The notes: generated by a model not told the origin, from the sequence alone. 64,000 nt of DNA from Leptotrichia shahii (GCF_008327825.1 NZ_AP019827.1:1364001-1428000), one strand, 5' to 3'; shown: positions 37,618 through 48,100, counted from the first letter of the stretch. Numbers and translations: made by a program.

Positions 37618-38022
37618 TTTCAATCCTTATTTTAATGGATACTCTACTTTAACCTTTTAAAATCAAATCAAAGTAAACATAAGATAACTTGTTTCAATCC
37701 TTGTTTTAATGGATACTCTACTTTAACTCCAATTTCAGATCCCGTAGACCCATCTGTAAGAAAGTTTCAATCCTTGTTTTAATGGATACTCTACTTTAAC
37801 ATACGTAGAAATTTACTTCGAAAAAATAGAATATGGTTTCAATCCTTGTTTTAATGGATACTCTACTTTAACAACAACGTGCCAGTTTATATAGGAGAGA
37901 GAAATGAAGTTTCAATCCTTGTTTTAATGGATACTCTACTTTAACCTATAGATAAATTAAAAGGAAGAATAGAAATATGGACACCGTTTCAATCCTTGTT
38001 TTAATGGATACTCTACTTTAAC
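37618..38022 (-). CRISPR. CRISPR array, six repeats and five spacers
   Basis: Repeats of 37 nt at 37618, 37691, 37764, 37836, 37909 and 37986. Five are identical (on the plus strand beginning GTTTCAATCCTTG and ending CTCTACTTTAAC); the one at 37618 has two changes and is the trailer end. Spacers are 36, 36, 35, 36 and 40 nt, all different. On the minus strand the repeat ends in GGATTGAAAC, the 3' end typical of type I-B and III arrays (8-nt tag ATTGAAAC), so transcription runs leftward from a leader on the right. No cas gene is in the window. I see no spacer match elsewhere here. Confidence 0.96.
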
Positions 38023-38406
38023 CCCGTCTTTTGAGAAAATCCTTTATTTATTAGTATTACAGCGATTTTTTCAGACATTAAAATCACATTTTTTTGCTTA
38101 ATTTTTATTATTTTTTGCTGTTTTTTTATCATTTTCCGTAACTCCTAATGCTCATTTTTATTGGCTTTGAGTGGATTTTTCTTCTTATTTTTCATTTCTT
38201 ATAGTGGTAGGAATTTTTTCCACAGTCTTATTTTACCATATTTTTCTAATTTTTCAAAATTTTTTTTGATTTTTTGTATAAATAACTTCTATTGCCGTTC
38301 AGTTGGATAGTGTATTTGTTATGAATTTTTTCAGCAAGGGGACAAGCCCCTTATTATTAAAAATATTTTAGTTTTTAAATAAAATTTAGTATCACACTTC
38401 CAATTT
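38023..38406 (-). other. CRISPR leader and AT-rich intergenic region
   Basis: No ORF. The first 100-200 bp next to the newest repeat are the expected leader: AT-rich, with short A/T runs; a weak -10 (TAATACT, minus strand) is visible about 40 nt before the array, but I cannot define a -35. Further right is a small hairpin AAGGGG/CCCCTT (38336-38352) of the intercistronic palindrome type. Confidence 0.45.
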
Positions 38407-38520
38407 CTATCTGTTTTCATTTTTATCTTTTAATTTTTTCTGAATAAACTTTACCAGCAAAAATCCAGTTAATCCTCCAGTAATCACTGCAATAACTACT
38501 AGTATTTCTTCTAAATCCAT
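38407..38520 (-). CDS. Small single-TM membrane peptide at the end of the pur cluster
   Basis: A 37-codon ORF: MDLEEILVVIAVITGG, then a hydrophobic stretch to LLVKFI, then a Lys/Asp/Asn-rich tail (QKKLKDKNENR). One TM helix with cytosolic basic tail by the positive-inside rule. AAAGGTG lies about 5 nt before the ATG. It starts 27 nt after the purN stop codon in the same direction, so it is probably the last gene of the purine transcript. Not a family I recognise. Confidence 0.55.
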   Translation of the reverse strand: MDLEEILVVIAVITGGLTGFLLVKFIQKKLKDKNENR

Positions 38521-38547
38521 ATTTCACCTTTTTCTTTACTTTCAAAA

Positions 38548-39141
38548 TTATTTTCCTAATAACTTCTTAATTCCTTCAATCAGCAAAACATGCTCCTTCT
38601 CAAGCACCCTCTTCTGCAAGATTTCAGGTGTATCATCACTAAGCACAGGAACTTTCATCTGTAAAATTACTTCTCCCGTATCAACTCCTGTATCAACAAA
38701 ATGAATTGTGCAACCGCTTTCAGTTTCTTTTGCTTCGATAACTGCTCTGTGAACATTCATTCCATACATTCCTTTTCCACCAAATTTTGGAAGCAATGAT
38801 GGATGGATATTTATAATTTTTCTTGACCATTTTTTTATAAATTCTGGCGATAAAATTGACAGATATCCTGCTAATACGATATAATCTGTTTTTTTGTCAT
38901 CATTTTCAAGGATATCGCTAATTTCATCAGATAATTTTTCTTTTAATACTTTTCTGTCAAGCAAAACATTTTTTATACCATGTTTTTCTGCTCTCTCCAA
39001 TCCATAGCACTCTCTATCTGCAATTACATAAGAAATTTCACAATTTAAGTTTCCTTGCTCAATATTGTTAATAATTGATTGTAAGTTCGACCCTCCACCA
39101 GAAACTAGAACTGCTATTCTTTTTTTATTTTTATTAAACAT
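38548..39141 (-). CDS. purN: Phosphoribosylglycinamide formyltransferase PurN
   Basis: Transfers formyl from 10-formyl-THF to GAR. 197 residues from an ATG preceded by AGAGAGTG; a TTG twelve codons earlier lies within the palindromic repeat and is not likely. The nucleotide motif RIAVLVSGGGSNLQSIINN opens the protein; the catalytic Asn-His-Asp region is seen as INIHPSLLPKF and HFVDTGVDTGEVI with GCTIHF. Follows purM. Confidence 0.93.
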   Translation of the reverse strand: MFNKNKKRIAVLVSGGGSNLQSIINNIEQGNLNCEISYVIADRECYGLERAEKHGIKNVLLDRKVLKEKLSDEISDILENDDKKTDYIVLAGYLSILSPEFIKKWSRKIINIHPSLLPKFGGKGMYGMNVHRAVIEAKETESGCTIHFVDTGVDTGEVILQMKVPVLSDDTPEILQKRVLEKEHVLLIEGIKKLLGK

Positions 39142-39171
39142 TTTTTCACTCTCTTTAAAATTTTTAAATTT

Positions 39172-39196
39172 TGACAAGGAGTCAAGACCCCTTGTT
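39172..39196. repeat. Intercistronic palindrome between purM and purN
   Basis: TGACAAGGAGTCAAGACCCCTTG, an imperfect inverted repeat matching the centre of the MITE-like element. Related palindromes lie between purF and purC and between purC and purE. Confidence 0.5.
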
Positions 39197-39221
39197 TTAG
39201 AAATGTATTTTATTTATAATT

Positions 39222-40220
39222 TTAGTATAAATTAATTTTTTTGTCGCCTTTAACGATAGTTCCTAATTCATAGGCTTCTTCTCCATTTTCAGCTAAGATA
39301 TCAATAACTGTTTGAGCATCATTTTTATTTACAATAACAACAAATCCAACTCCCATATTGAATGTTCCCCACATTTCTTCTTCTGGAACTTTTGAGAATG
39401 TTTCGTGCTTGAATATTGAATGAACTTTTACTTTCGCTTTTTCGATATTTGCACAAAGTCCGTCAGGTATTGTTCTTGGAACATTTTCAATTAGCCCTCC
39501 ACCAGTGATATGAGCCATTCCGTTAATTTTTACTTCCTTCATTACAGCCTGAACTGGTTTTACATAAATCTTTGTAGGAGTCAATAAATGCTCTCCAATT
39601 GGTTTCCCATTGTAAACTTCAGTAAAGTCAGTAAATAATTTTCTAATTAGTGAAAAACCGTTACTATGAGCTCCGCTTGATGGAATTGCAATTAAAACAT
39701 CGTTTTCTTTAACATCTGAACCATTGACAATTTGATCCTCTTCTACTGCACCTACTGCAAATCCTGCTATATCGTATTCTCCTGGTGTGTAAAATCCCGG
39801 CATTTCCGCTGTTTCTCCACCAATTAAGGAAGCTTCTGACTGCAAGCATCCTTCCACAACTCCACTTACAATTTCAGCCGATACATTTGAATCTAATTTT
39901 CCACAAGCTAAGTAATCTAGGAAAAATAGCGGTTTTGCTCCGTGACACAAAATATCGTTTATACACATTGCCACACAGTCTATTCCAACTGTGTTGTAAA
40001 TTCCTGTTTCAAATGCAACTTTTAATTTTGTCCCAACTCCGTCAGTTCCAGAAACCAGCACAGGCTTTTTATAATCTCCTAATTTGTACAATGCCCCAAA
40101 ACTTCCTAAATCATTCATAACATTGGCATTATACGTACTTTTTGCACCATTTTTTATTTTTTCTACACTTTTGTATCCTTCTTCTTTATCTACTCCCGAA
40201 TCTTTATAAGAAATTGACAT
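39222..40220 (-). CDS. purM: Phosphoribosylformylglycinamidine cyclo-ligase (AIRS) PurM
   Basis: Closes the imidazole ring of FGAM using ATP. 332 residues. Conserved pieces: SISYKDSGVDKEEGYKSV at the start, the ATP-binding VSGTDGVGTKLKVA, GIDCVAMCINDILCHGAKPL, GGETAEMPGFY, GAHSNGFSLIR and HITGGGLIENVPR. AGGAGGA precedes the ATG. Middle of the purine cluster, following the DUF3298-like gene by about 65 nt. Confidence 0.98.
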   Translation of the reverse strand: MSISYKDSGVDKEEGYKSVEKIKNGAKSTYNANVMNDLGSFGALYKLGDYKKPVLVSGTDGVGTKLKVAFETGIYNTVGIDCVAMCINDILCHGAKPLFFLDYLACGKLDSNVSAEIVSGVVEGCLQSEASLIGGETAEMPGFYTPGEYDIAGFAVGAVEEDQIVNGSDVKENDVLIAIPSSGAHSNGFSLIRKLFTDFTEVYNGKPIGEHLLTPTKIYVKPVQAVMKEVKINGMAHITGGGLIENVPRTIPDGLCANIEKAKVKVHSIFKHETFSKVPEEEMWGTFNMGVGFVVIVNKNDAQTVIDILAENGEEAYELGTIVKGDKKINLY

Positions 40221-40284
40221 TTTCTCCTCCTAATTTTATTGTATTGATATTTCATATTTATTATTTTATCATCAATGTTTTTAA

Positions 40285-41103
40285 TTAATCCCACCAACGA
40301 TCAAAAATTGATACTTCATTTTCTCTATACTCTGGATATAACAATGGATTTATTTTTTTCCAAGGTATTGTTAATATGCTTCCTGCATCACTAAATGTAT
40401 CTGTTAGTTCAAGTGTAGCAAATTCAAATGTTAAGCCTTCATCTGAAAAATAAAATCTTTCTGGAACATTTCCTGTATATCTTGATTTTTCTTCATATTC
40501 AAGCCCTTGATCATAATTTTCTTTCAATAACCTTGAAATTCTGCCATCATTTTCCTTATAATTTATTATTATATCTTTTAATTTTAATTTTTTCTTTTTA
40601 TTAATATCAATATTTATATAATTAACATCGCCATAGTCTCTCACAGCCAATGTAGCACCTCGACTTATACTTTTAAATGAAACAATATTTCCTTTTTGTC
40701 CTAAATATACTATAGCTGCACCGAATGTATAATTATAAGCACTTTCATTTTCATAGTTTTCATTATTTAACTTATTGAATTTATTTGAAATCATTTCTTT
40801 TAATTTTTCTTTATCAGAAACATTTTTTTCTCCATCAAATATAGCATTACTTAATTCTTTAACTAAAATGTCATTCACCCATTTTATCTTTGTTACAGGT
40901 AACATAATTCTATATTCATTATATGCTATACCTTCTGATGTCTTAACATTTTTTACTTTATCAAAAATAACTTCATAATTCACATCTAAATGCGGTACAT
41001 CACTTTCTATATTTTTATTATATGTATCAGTATACCCAATACTTGCTATTACTATTGACATTATTAAAATAAACTTTTTCATATTCTCATTAATTTCTTT
41101 CAT
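40285..41103 (-). CDS. Secreted DUF3298-like protein embedded in the pur cluster
   Basis: 272 residues with a signal peptide (KKFILIMSIVIASIGYTDT); the true start may be the second ATG seven codons in. The C-terminal part (VPERFYFSDEGLTFEFATLE to ILTIPWKKINPLLYPEY) resembles the DUF3298 domain, also seen in RsiV, a lysozyme-sensing anti-sigma factor. The middle (NIDINKKKKLKLKDII) fits the same family. No sigma factor is nearby and there is no cytosolic segment, so it would be a free periplasmic protein. It starts only 10 nt after the purF stop, so it must share that transcript. Confidence 0.65.
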   Translation of the reverse strand: MKEINENMKKFILIMSIVIASIGYTDTYNKNIESDVPHLDVNYEVIFDKVKNVKTSEGIAYNEYRIMLPVTKIKWVNDILVKELSNAIFDGEKNVSDKEKLKEMISNKFNKLNNENYENESAYNYTFGAAIVYLGQKGNIVSFKSISRGATLAVRDYGDVNYINIDINKKKKLKLKDIIINYKENDGRISRLLKENYDQGLEYEEKSRYTGNVPERFYFSDEGLTFEFATLELTDTFSDAGSILTIPWKKINPLLYPEYRENEVSIFDRWWD

Positions 41104-41112
41104 ATAAATTTT

Positions 41113-42564
41113 CTATTTTTTTAATTCTTTCAAAGCCTCTTTTTGAATTGGTGTCAACGAAGCATAAAATTCTTCCTCATAATCTCCCAATCCAGCAGGA
41201 TAATCTCCATTAAAGCACTCCATGCAAAGCCCAGTATAAGGTGCATCAAAATCAAGCCCTATCGAATCAATCAGTCCATCTATGCTAAGAAATGCAAGTG
41301 AATCTGCCCCTATATACTCTCTTACTTCCTCAACAGTTTTATTCGCTGAAATCAATTCAGAGGATTTTGAAACATCTATTCCGTAAAAGATAGGAAATTT
41401 AAATTCTGGAGAGGCAATACGGACATGCACTTCTTTTACTCCTGCTTCTTTTAACAGTTGAACTATACGGCTTGAAGTTGTTCCACGGACTATTGAGTCA
41501 TCTATCATAACCACAACTTTATCTTTTACAACACTTTTTACAGCAGATAACTTCATTCTGACACCTTGCTCACGCAATTCCTGAGTTGGCTGAATAAAAG
41601 TACGGGCTACATATTGATTTTTTATTAGTCCCATTTCATAAGGCTTTCCAATTTCCTCTGCATATCCGCTTGCCGCTGATAATGATGAGTTGGGAACTCC
41701 GATTATCATATCTGCATGTTCAACTGGGGCTTCCTGTGCCAATCTTCTACCACATCTTTTACGGGCAGAATGAACATTTACTCCTGAAATATCTGAATCA
41801 GGTCTTGAAAAATACACATATTCCATTGCCGCAATGGCAGTTGAAGTATTTTCAGTATATTTTTCAATTCTATATCCTTCTTTGTTAATGATAATTATTT
41901 CTCCAGATCTAATATTTCTAATAAATTCTGCTCCCACGATTTCCAATGCACATGTTTCACTTGCCAAAATATACGCTCCGTTTTTGGTTTGCCCTAAAAT
42001 TAATGGACGAAATTCAAAGGGATCAACTGCACCATATAATTCCGTTTGAGTTTGAACTAAGAAAGAAAATCCGCCTTTTATTTGTCTTAACGCATCTTTC
42101 AATTGGCTTAAAAAGTTCTTTTCTTTACTTCTTCTAATCAAATGAACCAACACTTCTGTGTCTGATGTAGAATGAAAAATCGCACCATGTTCTTCCAGCT
42201 CTTTTTTTAATGTTTTTGCATTAATCAAGTTTCCATTGTGTGCCAAAGCAATACTTCCATCAAAAAATTGAAATAAAAATGGCTGAATATTACGTCCGCT
42301 ACCGCTTCCAGAAGTTGCATATCTAACGTGTCCAATAGCACAACTTCCTTTCAAACGGTTAAAAATTCTGTCATCATTAAATACTTCCGACACTAATCCA
42401 GGCCCACGATGTCCATTTACACGTTTACCATCACTTACCACAATTCCTGCCGCTTCTTGCCCTCTGTGCTGAAGACTGTGAAGTCCGTAATAAGTCAGTC
42501 TTGCTGCATCAGGATGTCCATAAACTCCAAATACTCCACATTCCTCATTCAAACTCTTAATCAT
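41113..42564 (-). CDS. purF: Amidophosphoribosyltransferase PurF
   Basis: Committed step of purine synthesis: PRPP plus glutamine to phosphoribosylamine. 483 residues. The N-terminal Ntn-glutaminase begins at Cys9 after a short MIKSLNEE propeptide ([10 protein letters not shown]), with [23 protein letters not shown] and QPFLFQ following. The PRPP-binding loop [16 protein letters not shown] is at about 350. The tail with [13 protein letters not shown] matches B. subtilis-type enzymes that carry an Fe-S cluster; Cys residues in that tail and one upstream are present. GGAGGA precedes the ATG. Confidence 0.98.
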   Translation of the reverse strand: MIKSLNEECGVFGVYGHPDAARLTYYGLHSLQHRGQEAAGIVVSDGKRVNGHRGPGLVSEVFNDDRIFNRLKGSCAIGHVRYATSGSGSGRNIQPFLFQFFDGSIALAHNGNLINAKTLKKELEEHGAIFHSTSDTEVLVHLIRRSKEKNFLSQLKDALRQIKGGFSFLVQTQTELYGAVDPFEFRPLILGQTKNGAYILASETCALEIVGAEFIRNIRSGEIIIINKEGYRIEKYTENTSTAIAAMEYVYFSRPDSDISGVNVHSARKRCGRRLAQEAPVEHADMIIGVPNSSLSAASGYAEEIGKPYEMGLIKNQYVARTFIQPTQELREQGVRMKLSAVKSVVKDKVVVMIDDSIVRGTTSSRIVQLLKEAGVKEVHVRIASPEFKFPIFYGIDVSKSSELISANKTVEEVREYIGADSLAFLSIDGLIDSIGLDFDAPYTGLCMECFNGDYPAGLGDYEEEFYASLTPIQKEALKELKK

Positions 42565-42637
42565 TTGTAGTTTTCCTCCATTTTTATTATAAATATTTTA
42601 GTTTATAATTTATCAGTATTTTCTAATTTTATTTAAA

Positions 42638-42662
42638 TGACAAGGGGTCTTAACCTCTTGCT
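42638..42662. repeat. Intercistronic palindrome between purF and purC
   Basis: TGACAAGGGGTCTTAACCTCTTG, very close to the centre of copy B of the MITE-like element. Confidence 0.5.
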
Positions 42663-42681
42663 AATATTTAATTTTAGAAAT

Positions 42682-43398
42682 TTATTTTAAAACTTCTTCC
42701 AGACGACGAAGCACTTCACGATATGCTCCCATTACATCTCCCAAATCTTGTCTAAATCTATCTTTATCCAATTTTTTAAGCGTATCTTTATCCCAAAGTC
42801 TCATTGAATCTGGACTAATTTCATCTGCAAGCAATATATTTCCGTCTTTATCTCTTCCAAATTCAATTTTATAATCTACTAAAATCAAGTTCATTTTGTC
42901 AAATAATGTAGACAACAAATCATTAATTAAGAAAGTTTGTTTTTTTATCTCAGCCAATTCTTCTTCAGTAACCAATTCCAATGCTAAAGCGTGATCATCA
43001 TTCAACAACGGATCTCCTAAATCATCATTTTTGTAAGACAATTCAAAAGTAGGTCTTTTAAAAATTTTCCCTTCTTCAGCCGCATATCTTTTTACAAAAC
43101 TTCCAGTCGCCCTATTTCTAATAATCACTTCCAAAGGAACAATTTCCACCTTTTTACAAAGCTGTTCCCTTTCATTCAAAGTTTTAATCCAGTGAGTTTT
43201 TACACCATGTTTAATTAAATATCCATAAAGTAATGTAGAAATTTTATTATTCAAAATCCCCTTATCTTCCAATTGATCTTTTTTAATCCCATTAAATGCA
43301 GTCGCATCATCTTTAAAGTACATAATTATTTCATCTGCTTTATCTGTTTCAAAAATTGATTTTGCTTTTCCTTCGTAAATTTGTTCTCTTTTTTCCAT
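42682..43398 (-). CDS. purC: Phosphoribosylaminoimidazole-succinocarboxamide synthase PurC
   Basis: Couples CAIR and aspartate with ATP. 238 residues from the ATG 6 nt after GGAGG; the upstream ATG overlaps that site. SAICAR synthetase motifs: REQIYEGKAKSIFET, ATAFNGIKKDQLEDKG, IPLEVIIRNRATGSFVKR in the form IVPLEVIIRNRATGSF, DYKIEFGRD and LADEISPDSMRLWD. The order purE-purC-purF fits the common bacterial arrangement. Confidence 0.98.
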   Translation of the reverse strand: MEKREQIYEGKAKSIFETDKADEIIMYFKDDATAFNGIKKDQLEDKGILNNKISTLLYGYLIKHGVKTHWIKTLNEREQLCKKVEIVPLEVIIRNRATGSFVKRYAAEEGKIFKRPTFELSYKNDDLGDPLLNDDHALALELVTEEELAEIKKQTFLINDLLSTLFDKMNLILVDYKIEFGRDKDGNILLADEISPDSMRLWDKDTLKKLDKDRFRQDLGDVMGAYREVLRRLEEVLK

Positions 43399-43452
43399 TT
43401 TTATTTCCTCCATTTTTTACATTTTTATTTTAAATTTTTTATACTTTCACAC

Positions 43453-43471
43453 AAGGAATCAAAATTCCCTT
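43453..43471. repeat. Intercistronic palindrome between purE and purC
   Basis: AAGGAATCAAAATTCCCTT, inverted arms AAGGAAT/ATTCCCTT with one bulge; same family style as the other two in the cluster. Confidence 0.4.
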
Positions 43472-43518
43472 ATCGCTTTTATTTTTTAAATTAAGTTATG
43501 TTAGACAAATATTAAAGA

Positions 43519-43998
43519 TTATAGCTCAACTTTTTTCTCATTATCAGCAATAAATTTAGCTTTCATTTCTTTTCTAAATGTAACCAATTTTTCTCTAATT
43601 TCAGGATATTTAATCGCAAGAATTTGCACAGCTAACATTCCTGAATTGTATGAATTATTAATTCCAACAGTTGCCACTGGAATAGATTTTGGCATTTGAA
43701 CAATTGAATAAAGTGCATCCAATCCTTCAATTGCACCATTTAAAGGTACTCCAACTACAGGCAATATTGTTTTTGAAGCAATAACTCCTGGTAAATGTGC
43801 CGCAAGTCCAGCTCCAGCGATAATCACTTCTGCACCTCTTTTTTCAACATCAGCTAAAACTTCCTCCAATTTTTCAGGAACTCTGTGAGCTGACAATACA
43901 TAAGCTTCAAACTCAATCCCAAATTCTCTCAAGCAATTTGCTGCACCTCTCATTTTATCAGTATCTGACTGACTTCCAAAAAATATTGCTACTTTCAT
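43519..43998 (-). CDS. purE: N5-carboxyaminoimidazole ribonucleotide mutase PurE
   Basis: Class I PurE, moves the carboxylate to C4 of the ring. 159 residues, standard size. FGSQSDTDKMRGAANCL, YVLSAHRVPEKL (the catalytic His), IAGAGLAAHLPGVIASKT and PLNGAIEGLDALYSIVQMP are all present. No purK is in the window, although class I enzymes need N5-CAIR from PurK; purK may lie elsewhere. AAGGAGGA precedes the ATG. First pur gene after the purL-lipoprotein pair. Confidence 0.98.
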   Translation of the reverse strand: MKVAIFFGSQSDTDKMRGAANCLREFGIEFEAYVLSAHRVPEKLEEVLADVEKRGAEVIIAGAGLAAHLPGVIASKTILPVVGVPLNGAIEGLDALYSIVQMPKSIPVATVGINNSYNSGMLAVQILAIKYPEIREKLVTFRKEMKAKFIADNEKKVEL

Positions 43999-44021
43999 TA
44001 TAATTCCTCCTTCTAAGTTTA

Positions 44022-45095
44022 TTATTTTACTATTAGATTTTGCCGTATATTTATATACATCTCAAGCGTATTTACAACATTGTCAACTGCAAGCGCATTC
44101 AAATTATCATAATTTTTATTATCTATTTTATCCAATATTTTTTTAGATAATTCCACACCCTTATCCCCTTGCTCAAGTATTTTTATATACACATCTTTTT
44201 TTAAATACATTGAATATATTTTAGAATCTGTTGTTAATTCTTTTGTTTTTTTTAATTGTTTTTCTACTTCCATTAAAATTAACTCTAATTCTGCCCTGTA
44301 TTTCTTCTGATTCTTTATATCAACATTAAATTTTTCATTTTTTCCAATAGAAATCTCATTCCAGTCATATAATCTGTCATCAAAAATTCCCATTAATAGA
44401 TTTAATTTTCTTAAATTCATGTATAAATTATCATCAGATATGGAATTTGATATTATTGTTTTTTCTTCCTCGTAATCTTCTTGTTTCACTTTCTTATTAA
44501 GTGTTCTAAATATTTGTTTTCTTTTATATAAAATTTTTAAATATTCATCATTTAAAATTTTGCCTTTTGAATAATCATCTTTTTTATATTCTCCAGTTTC
44601 ATAATAACTTCTAATTTCTTTTATTTTTGCTCTCTCTTCTCGTAGAATATTTATCCAATCCTGTACATACTTATCGAGATCTGCTAATTTAGGCTCTTTT
44701 TTTTGTACTTTTTCAAGATTGTCAATCTCTTTATAAAACTTTTCTAATCCAACATCCATTACTTTTTCATATACAAGAAAATCCTCAATATTCTTAGGTG
44801 TTCCTTTTACAAAATTATCATTTCCATCTAGGAAGCTTGACCTGTAAACATTATAATAGGCATCTTTATCTGGTGAATAAGCATAACCTGATAAAATCAG
44901 GCTATACTCACCTTTTTTATTTCTTATATCTAGTTCCTTTGAGTATTCTTTATCATAATAATTTATCTTCTTATTTTCAGTTTTTTCTGGAAAATGTAAT
45001 ATTTGCTCTATTGGTATTCCATCTTCCTGATTTGACTGACAGCTTATAATAAACAGAAAAGTTATAATCACTAAGAATAATCGTTTTTTATTCAT
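44022..45095 (-). CDS. Lipoprotein, DUF3829/YiiG-like, inside the pur cluster
   Basis: 357 residues with a lipobox (LFIISC, Cys19). The mature protein is almost all helical and charged: YSPDKDAYYNVYRSSFL early, long helices through the centre, ending in a helix ALAVDNVVNTLEMYINIRQ. This layout resembles DUF3829 (YiiG) lipoproteins, which I hold with moderate confidence. It sits 23 nt upstream of purE and 38 nt downstream of purL, so it is cotranscribed with purine enzymes despite having no evident metabolic link. Confidence 0.6.
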   Translation of the reverse strand: MNKKRLFLVIITFLFIISCQSNQEDGIPIEQILHFPEKTENKKINYYDKEYSKELDIRNKKGEYSLILSGYAYSPDKDAYYNVYRSSFLDGNDNFVKGTPKNIEDFLVYEKVMDVGLEKFYKEIDNLEKVQKKEPKLADLDKYVQDWINILREERAKIKEIRSYYETGEYKKDDYSKGKILNDEYLKILYKRKQIFRTLNKKVKQEDYEEEKTIISNSISDDNLYMNLRKLNLLMGIFDDRLYDWNEISIGKNEKFNVDIKNQKKYRAELELILMEVEKQLKKTKELTTDSKIYSMYLKKDVYIKILEQGDKGVELSKKILDKIDNKNYDNLNALAVDNVVNTLEMYINIRQNLIVK

Positions 45096-45133
45096 AATTT
45101 TATAAAAATTCCTCTCGGTTAAAAATTTATTAT

Positions 45134-48100
45134 TTATTTGAAAAATTTAATTCCATTTCTAAAGATATTTTGTTCTTTATCTCCATAAATATTTTTATAA
45201 ACATTCTTTCCTTTTCTTTCAGAATGTCCCATTTTACCAAAGATTCTACCGTTATAAGCTAACATTCCTTCAATCGCATAATATGAACCATTTGGATTAA
45301 ATTGTGAATCCATTGTCGAATTTCCATCCAAATCAACATATTTTGTAGCAATTTGATTGTTTTTGAATAATTTTTTGTATTCATCTTCTGTAATAATTAT
45401 TCTTCCTTCACCGTGAGAAATTGCTACTGAATGAATATCCCCTTCTTTCATGCTAGAAAGCCAAGGCGAATTATTTGTAATAATTTTTGTTTGCACAATT
45501 TTTGACATATGCTTGTCAATTGAATTAAATGTCAATGTTGGTGAAGTTTCATTCAATTCACGAATTTCTCCATAAGGAAGTAATCCTGATTTTATCAACG
45601 CTTGGAATCCGTTACAAATTCCTAAAATTAATCCATCTCTCTTCAACAGATTTTCCACTGCTTCTTTAACCTTTTTATTCTTCAGCACAGCAACCATAAA
45701 CTTAGCTGATCCATCTGGTTCATCTCCCGCACTAAATCCACCAGGTAACATTAAAATTTGCGAATTATTAATTTCTTTGACAAAATTATCAATTGAGCTT
45801 AAAATATTTCTATGTGACAAATTATTAAATACACCAATTTTTGCAAGTCCGCCTTCTCTATTAAAAGCTCTTTCCAAATCATATTCTGAGTTCGTTCCAG
45901 GGAATACTGGAATAAATACTCTTGGTTTTGCATAAGTGTTAGAAATATTACTAATTACATTTTGAGTTTCGATTTTTTCAAGTTTTTCATATTTTATACC
46001 TTTACAATGTGCAGTTTTATGTTCTTCGTCGACTTTTTTCTTAACTGGGAATATTTTTTCAAGTTTACTTTCCCAATTTCCAATTAATTCATCCAAGTCA
46101 AAAGTTGTATTATCTATAGTAATTTTCGCATTATCTATAACTTTTCCAAGTAAAACAGCATTTTTATTTTCAATATTTTCAGCAGTTTCTACAATAAATG
46201 CTCCATAATTTACCTTAAACCAGTCATTTTCATCAATTTGCGCTGTAACATCTACACCAAGTTTATTTCCAAATGCCATTTTTGCAATGCTTTCAGCAAT
46301 TCCACCATTTTTTACAGCCACAGCAGAAATAATTTTTTTATTTCTTATATTTTCAGTTATAAAATCAAAGTTTGCTTTTAGCTCGTCAAGTTCTGGCAAA
46401 TCATTTTCATCATTTGGCGTTGTAATCAAGTACACATTGTTTCCAGCCTTCTTAAATTCGCTAGAAATTACATTTTCCGCATCCGTAACACTCACAGCAA
46501 ATGATACCAATGTTGGCGGCACAGAAATTTCGTTAAATGTTCCGCTCATTGAGTCCTTCCCACCAATTGACGGCAATCCAAAGGCTTTTTGTATATGCAA
46601 TGTCCCTAATAATGCTGACAGCGGTTTACCCCATTTTTTAGAATCCTGTCCCAATCTTTCAAAATATTCCTGAAATGTAAATCTGATATTTTTGTAATTT
46701 CCTCCACCAGCAACAACTTTTGCCATTGATTCAATCACAGCATAAGCACCGCCGTGGAATGTGCTTTGTTTTGCAACATAAGGATTATATCCGTATCCAA
46801 CCATTGAAGCAACATCAGTTTCTGCATTGATTACCGACACTTTTTGCACCGAAACTTCCGCAGGAGTCAACTGATATTTTCCACCAAATGGCATTAATAC
46901 CGTCGTTGCTCCAATTGTTGAATCAAAAGTTTCAACTAATCCCCTTTGCGAAGCTACATTCAAGTCTTTTAAGTTATTTATAAATTTACTTCTAAAGTCA
47001 TTTCCTTCAATTTCTCTGTTCAAATTCAATTTTGGTGTATTTTCAATTGTAATATTGATGTTTGAAGCAGCTCCGTTTGTATTTAGGAAATCTCTGGAAA
47101 TATCAACAATCGCTTTTCCGTTGTATTTCATAACAAGTCTGTTTGAATCATTAATTTCAGCTACTTGATACGCTTCCAGATTTTCCTCGTTTGCAAATTC
47201 TATAAATTTATCCAAGTTTTGTTTTTCGATAACAACAGCCATTCTCTCCTGCGACTCTGAAATAGCAAGTTCTGTACCATTTAGCCCAATATATTTCACT
47301 CTTACCTTATTCAAGTCAATTTCAAGCCCGTCAGCTAATTCTCCAATTGCGACCGAAACTCCTCCAGCTCCAAAGTCGTTACATTTTTTAATTAATTTTG
47401 TAACATTTCTATTTCTGAAAAGTCTTTGAATTTTTCTTTCTACAATTGCATTTCCTTTTTGAACTTCTGCACTTGATTTTTCCGAAGATTCTGTTGTATG
47501 TTCCTTAGACGACCCTGTTGCTCCACCAATTCCATCTCTTCCAGTTCTTCCACCAAGTAAAATTACAATATCTCCATTTTCAGGCTTTTCCCGAATAATA
47601 TTTTCAGCAGGTGCCGCTCCTACGACAAGCCCCAGTTCCATTCTTTTAGCCTTGTAGCCTTCATCATAAATTTCATTTACGTGAGTTGTTGCAAGCCCAA
47701 TCTGGTTTCCATAAGAAGAAAATCCATGTGCAGCCACTTGTGTAATAACCTTTTGCGGTAATTTTCCAGCCATTGTATCTGCAATTTTTTCAGTTGGATC
47801 AGCAGAACCGCTAATTCTCACAGCCTGATAAACATAAGTTCTTCCAGATAATGGATCACGGATTGCTCCACCAATACAAGTAGAAGCCCCTCCAAACGGC
47901 TCAATTTCTGTCGGATGGTTATGAGTTTCATTTTTAAACTGCAAAATCCATTTTTCAGTAGTTATATTTTTTTCCCCATCTTCATTGATTCTTTCAATTG
48001 GCACATCAATATAAATTGAACAAGCATTTATTTCATCTGAAACTTCCAAATCTGGCAAATTCCCATTTTTTCTCTGCTCTTTTCCAAAAATTGTAGCAAT

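Noticed and set aside
46287-46673. 128-codon plus-strand ORF opposite purL
   Set aside because: Antisense of a strongly conserved enzyme; composition (Ser/Phe/Ile) and lack of a start signal mark it as a shadow.
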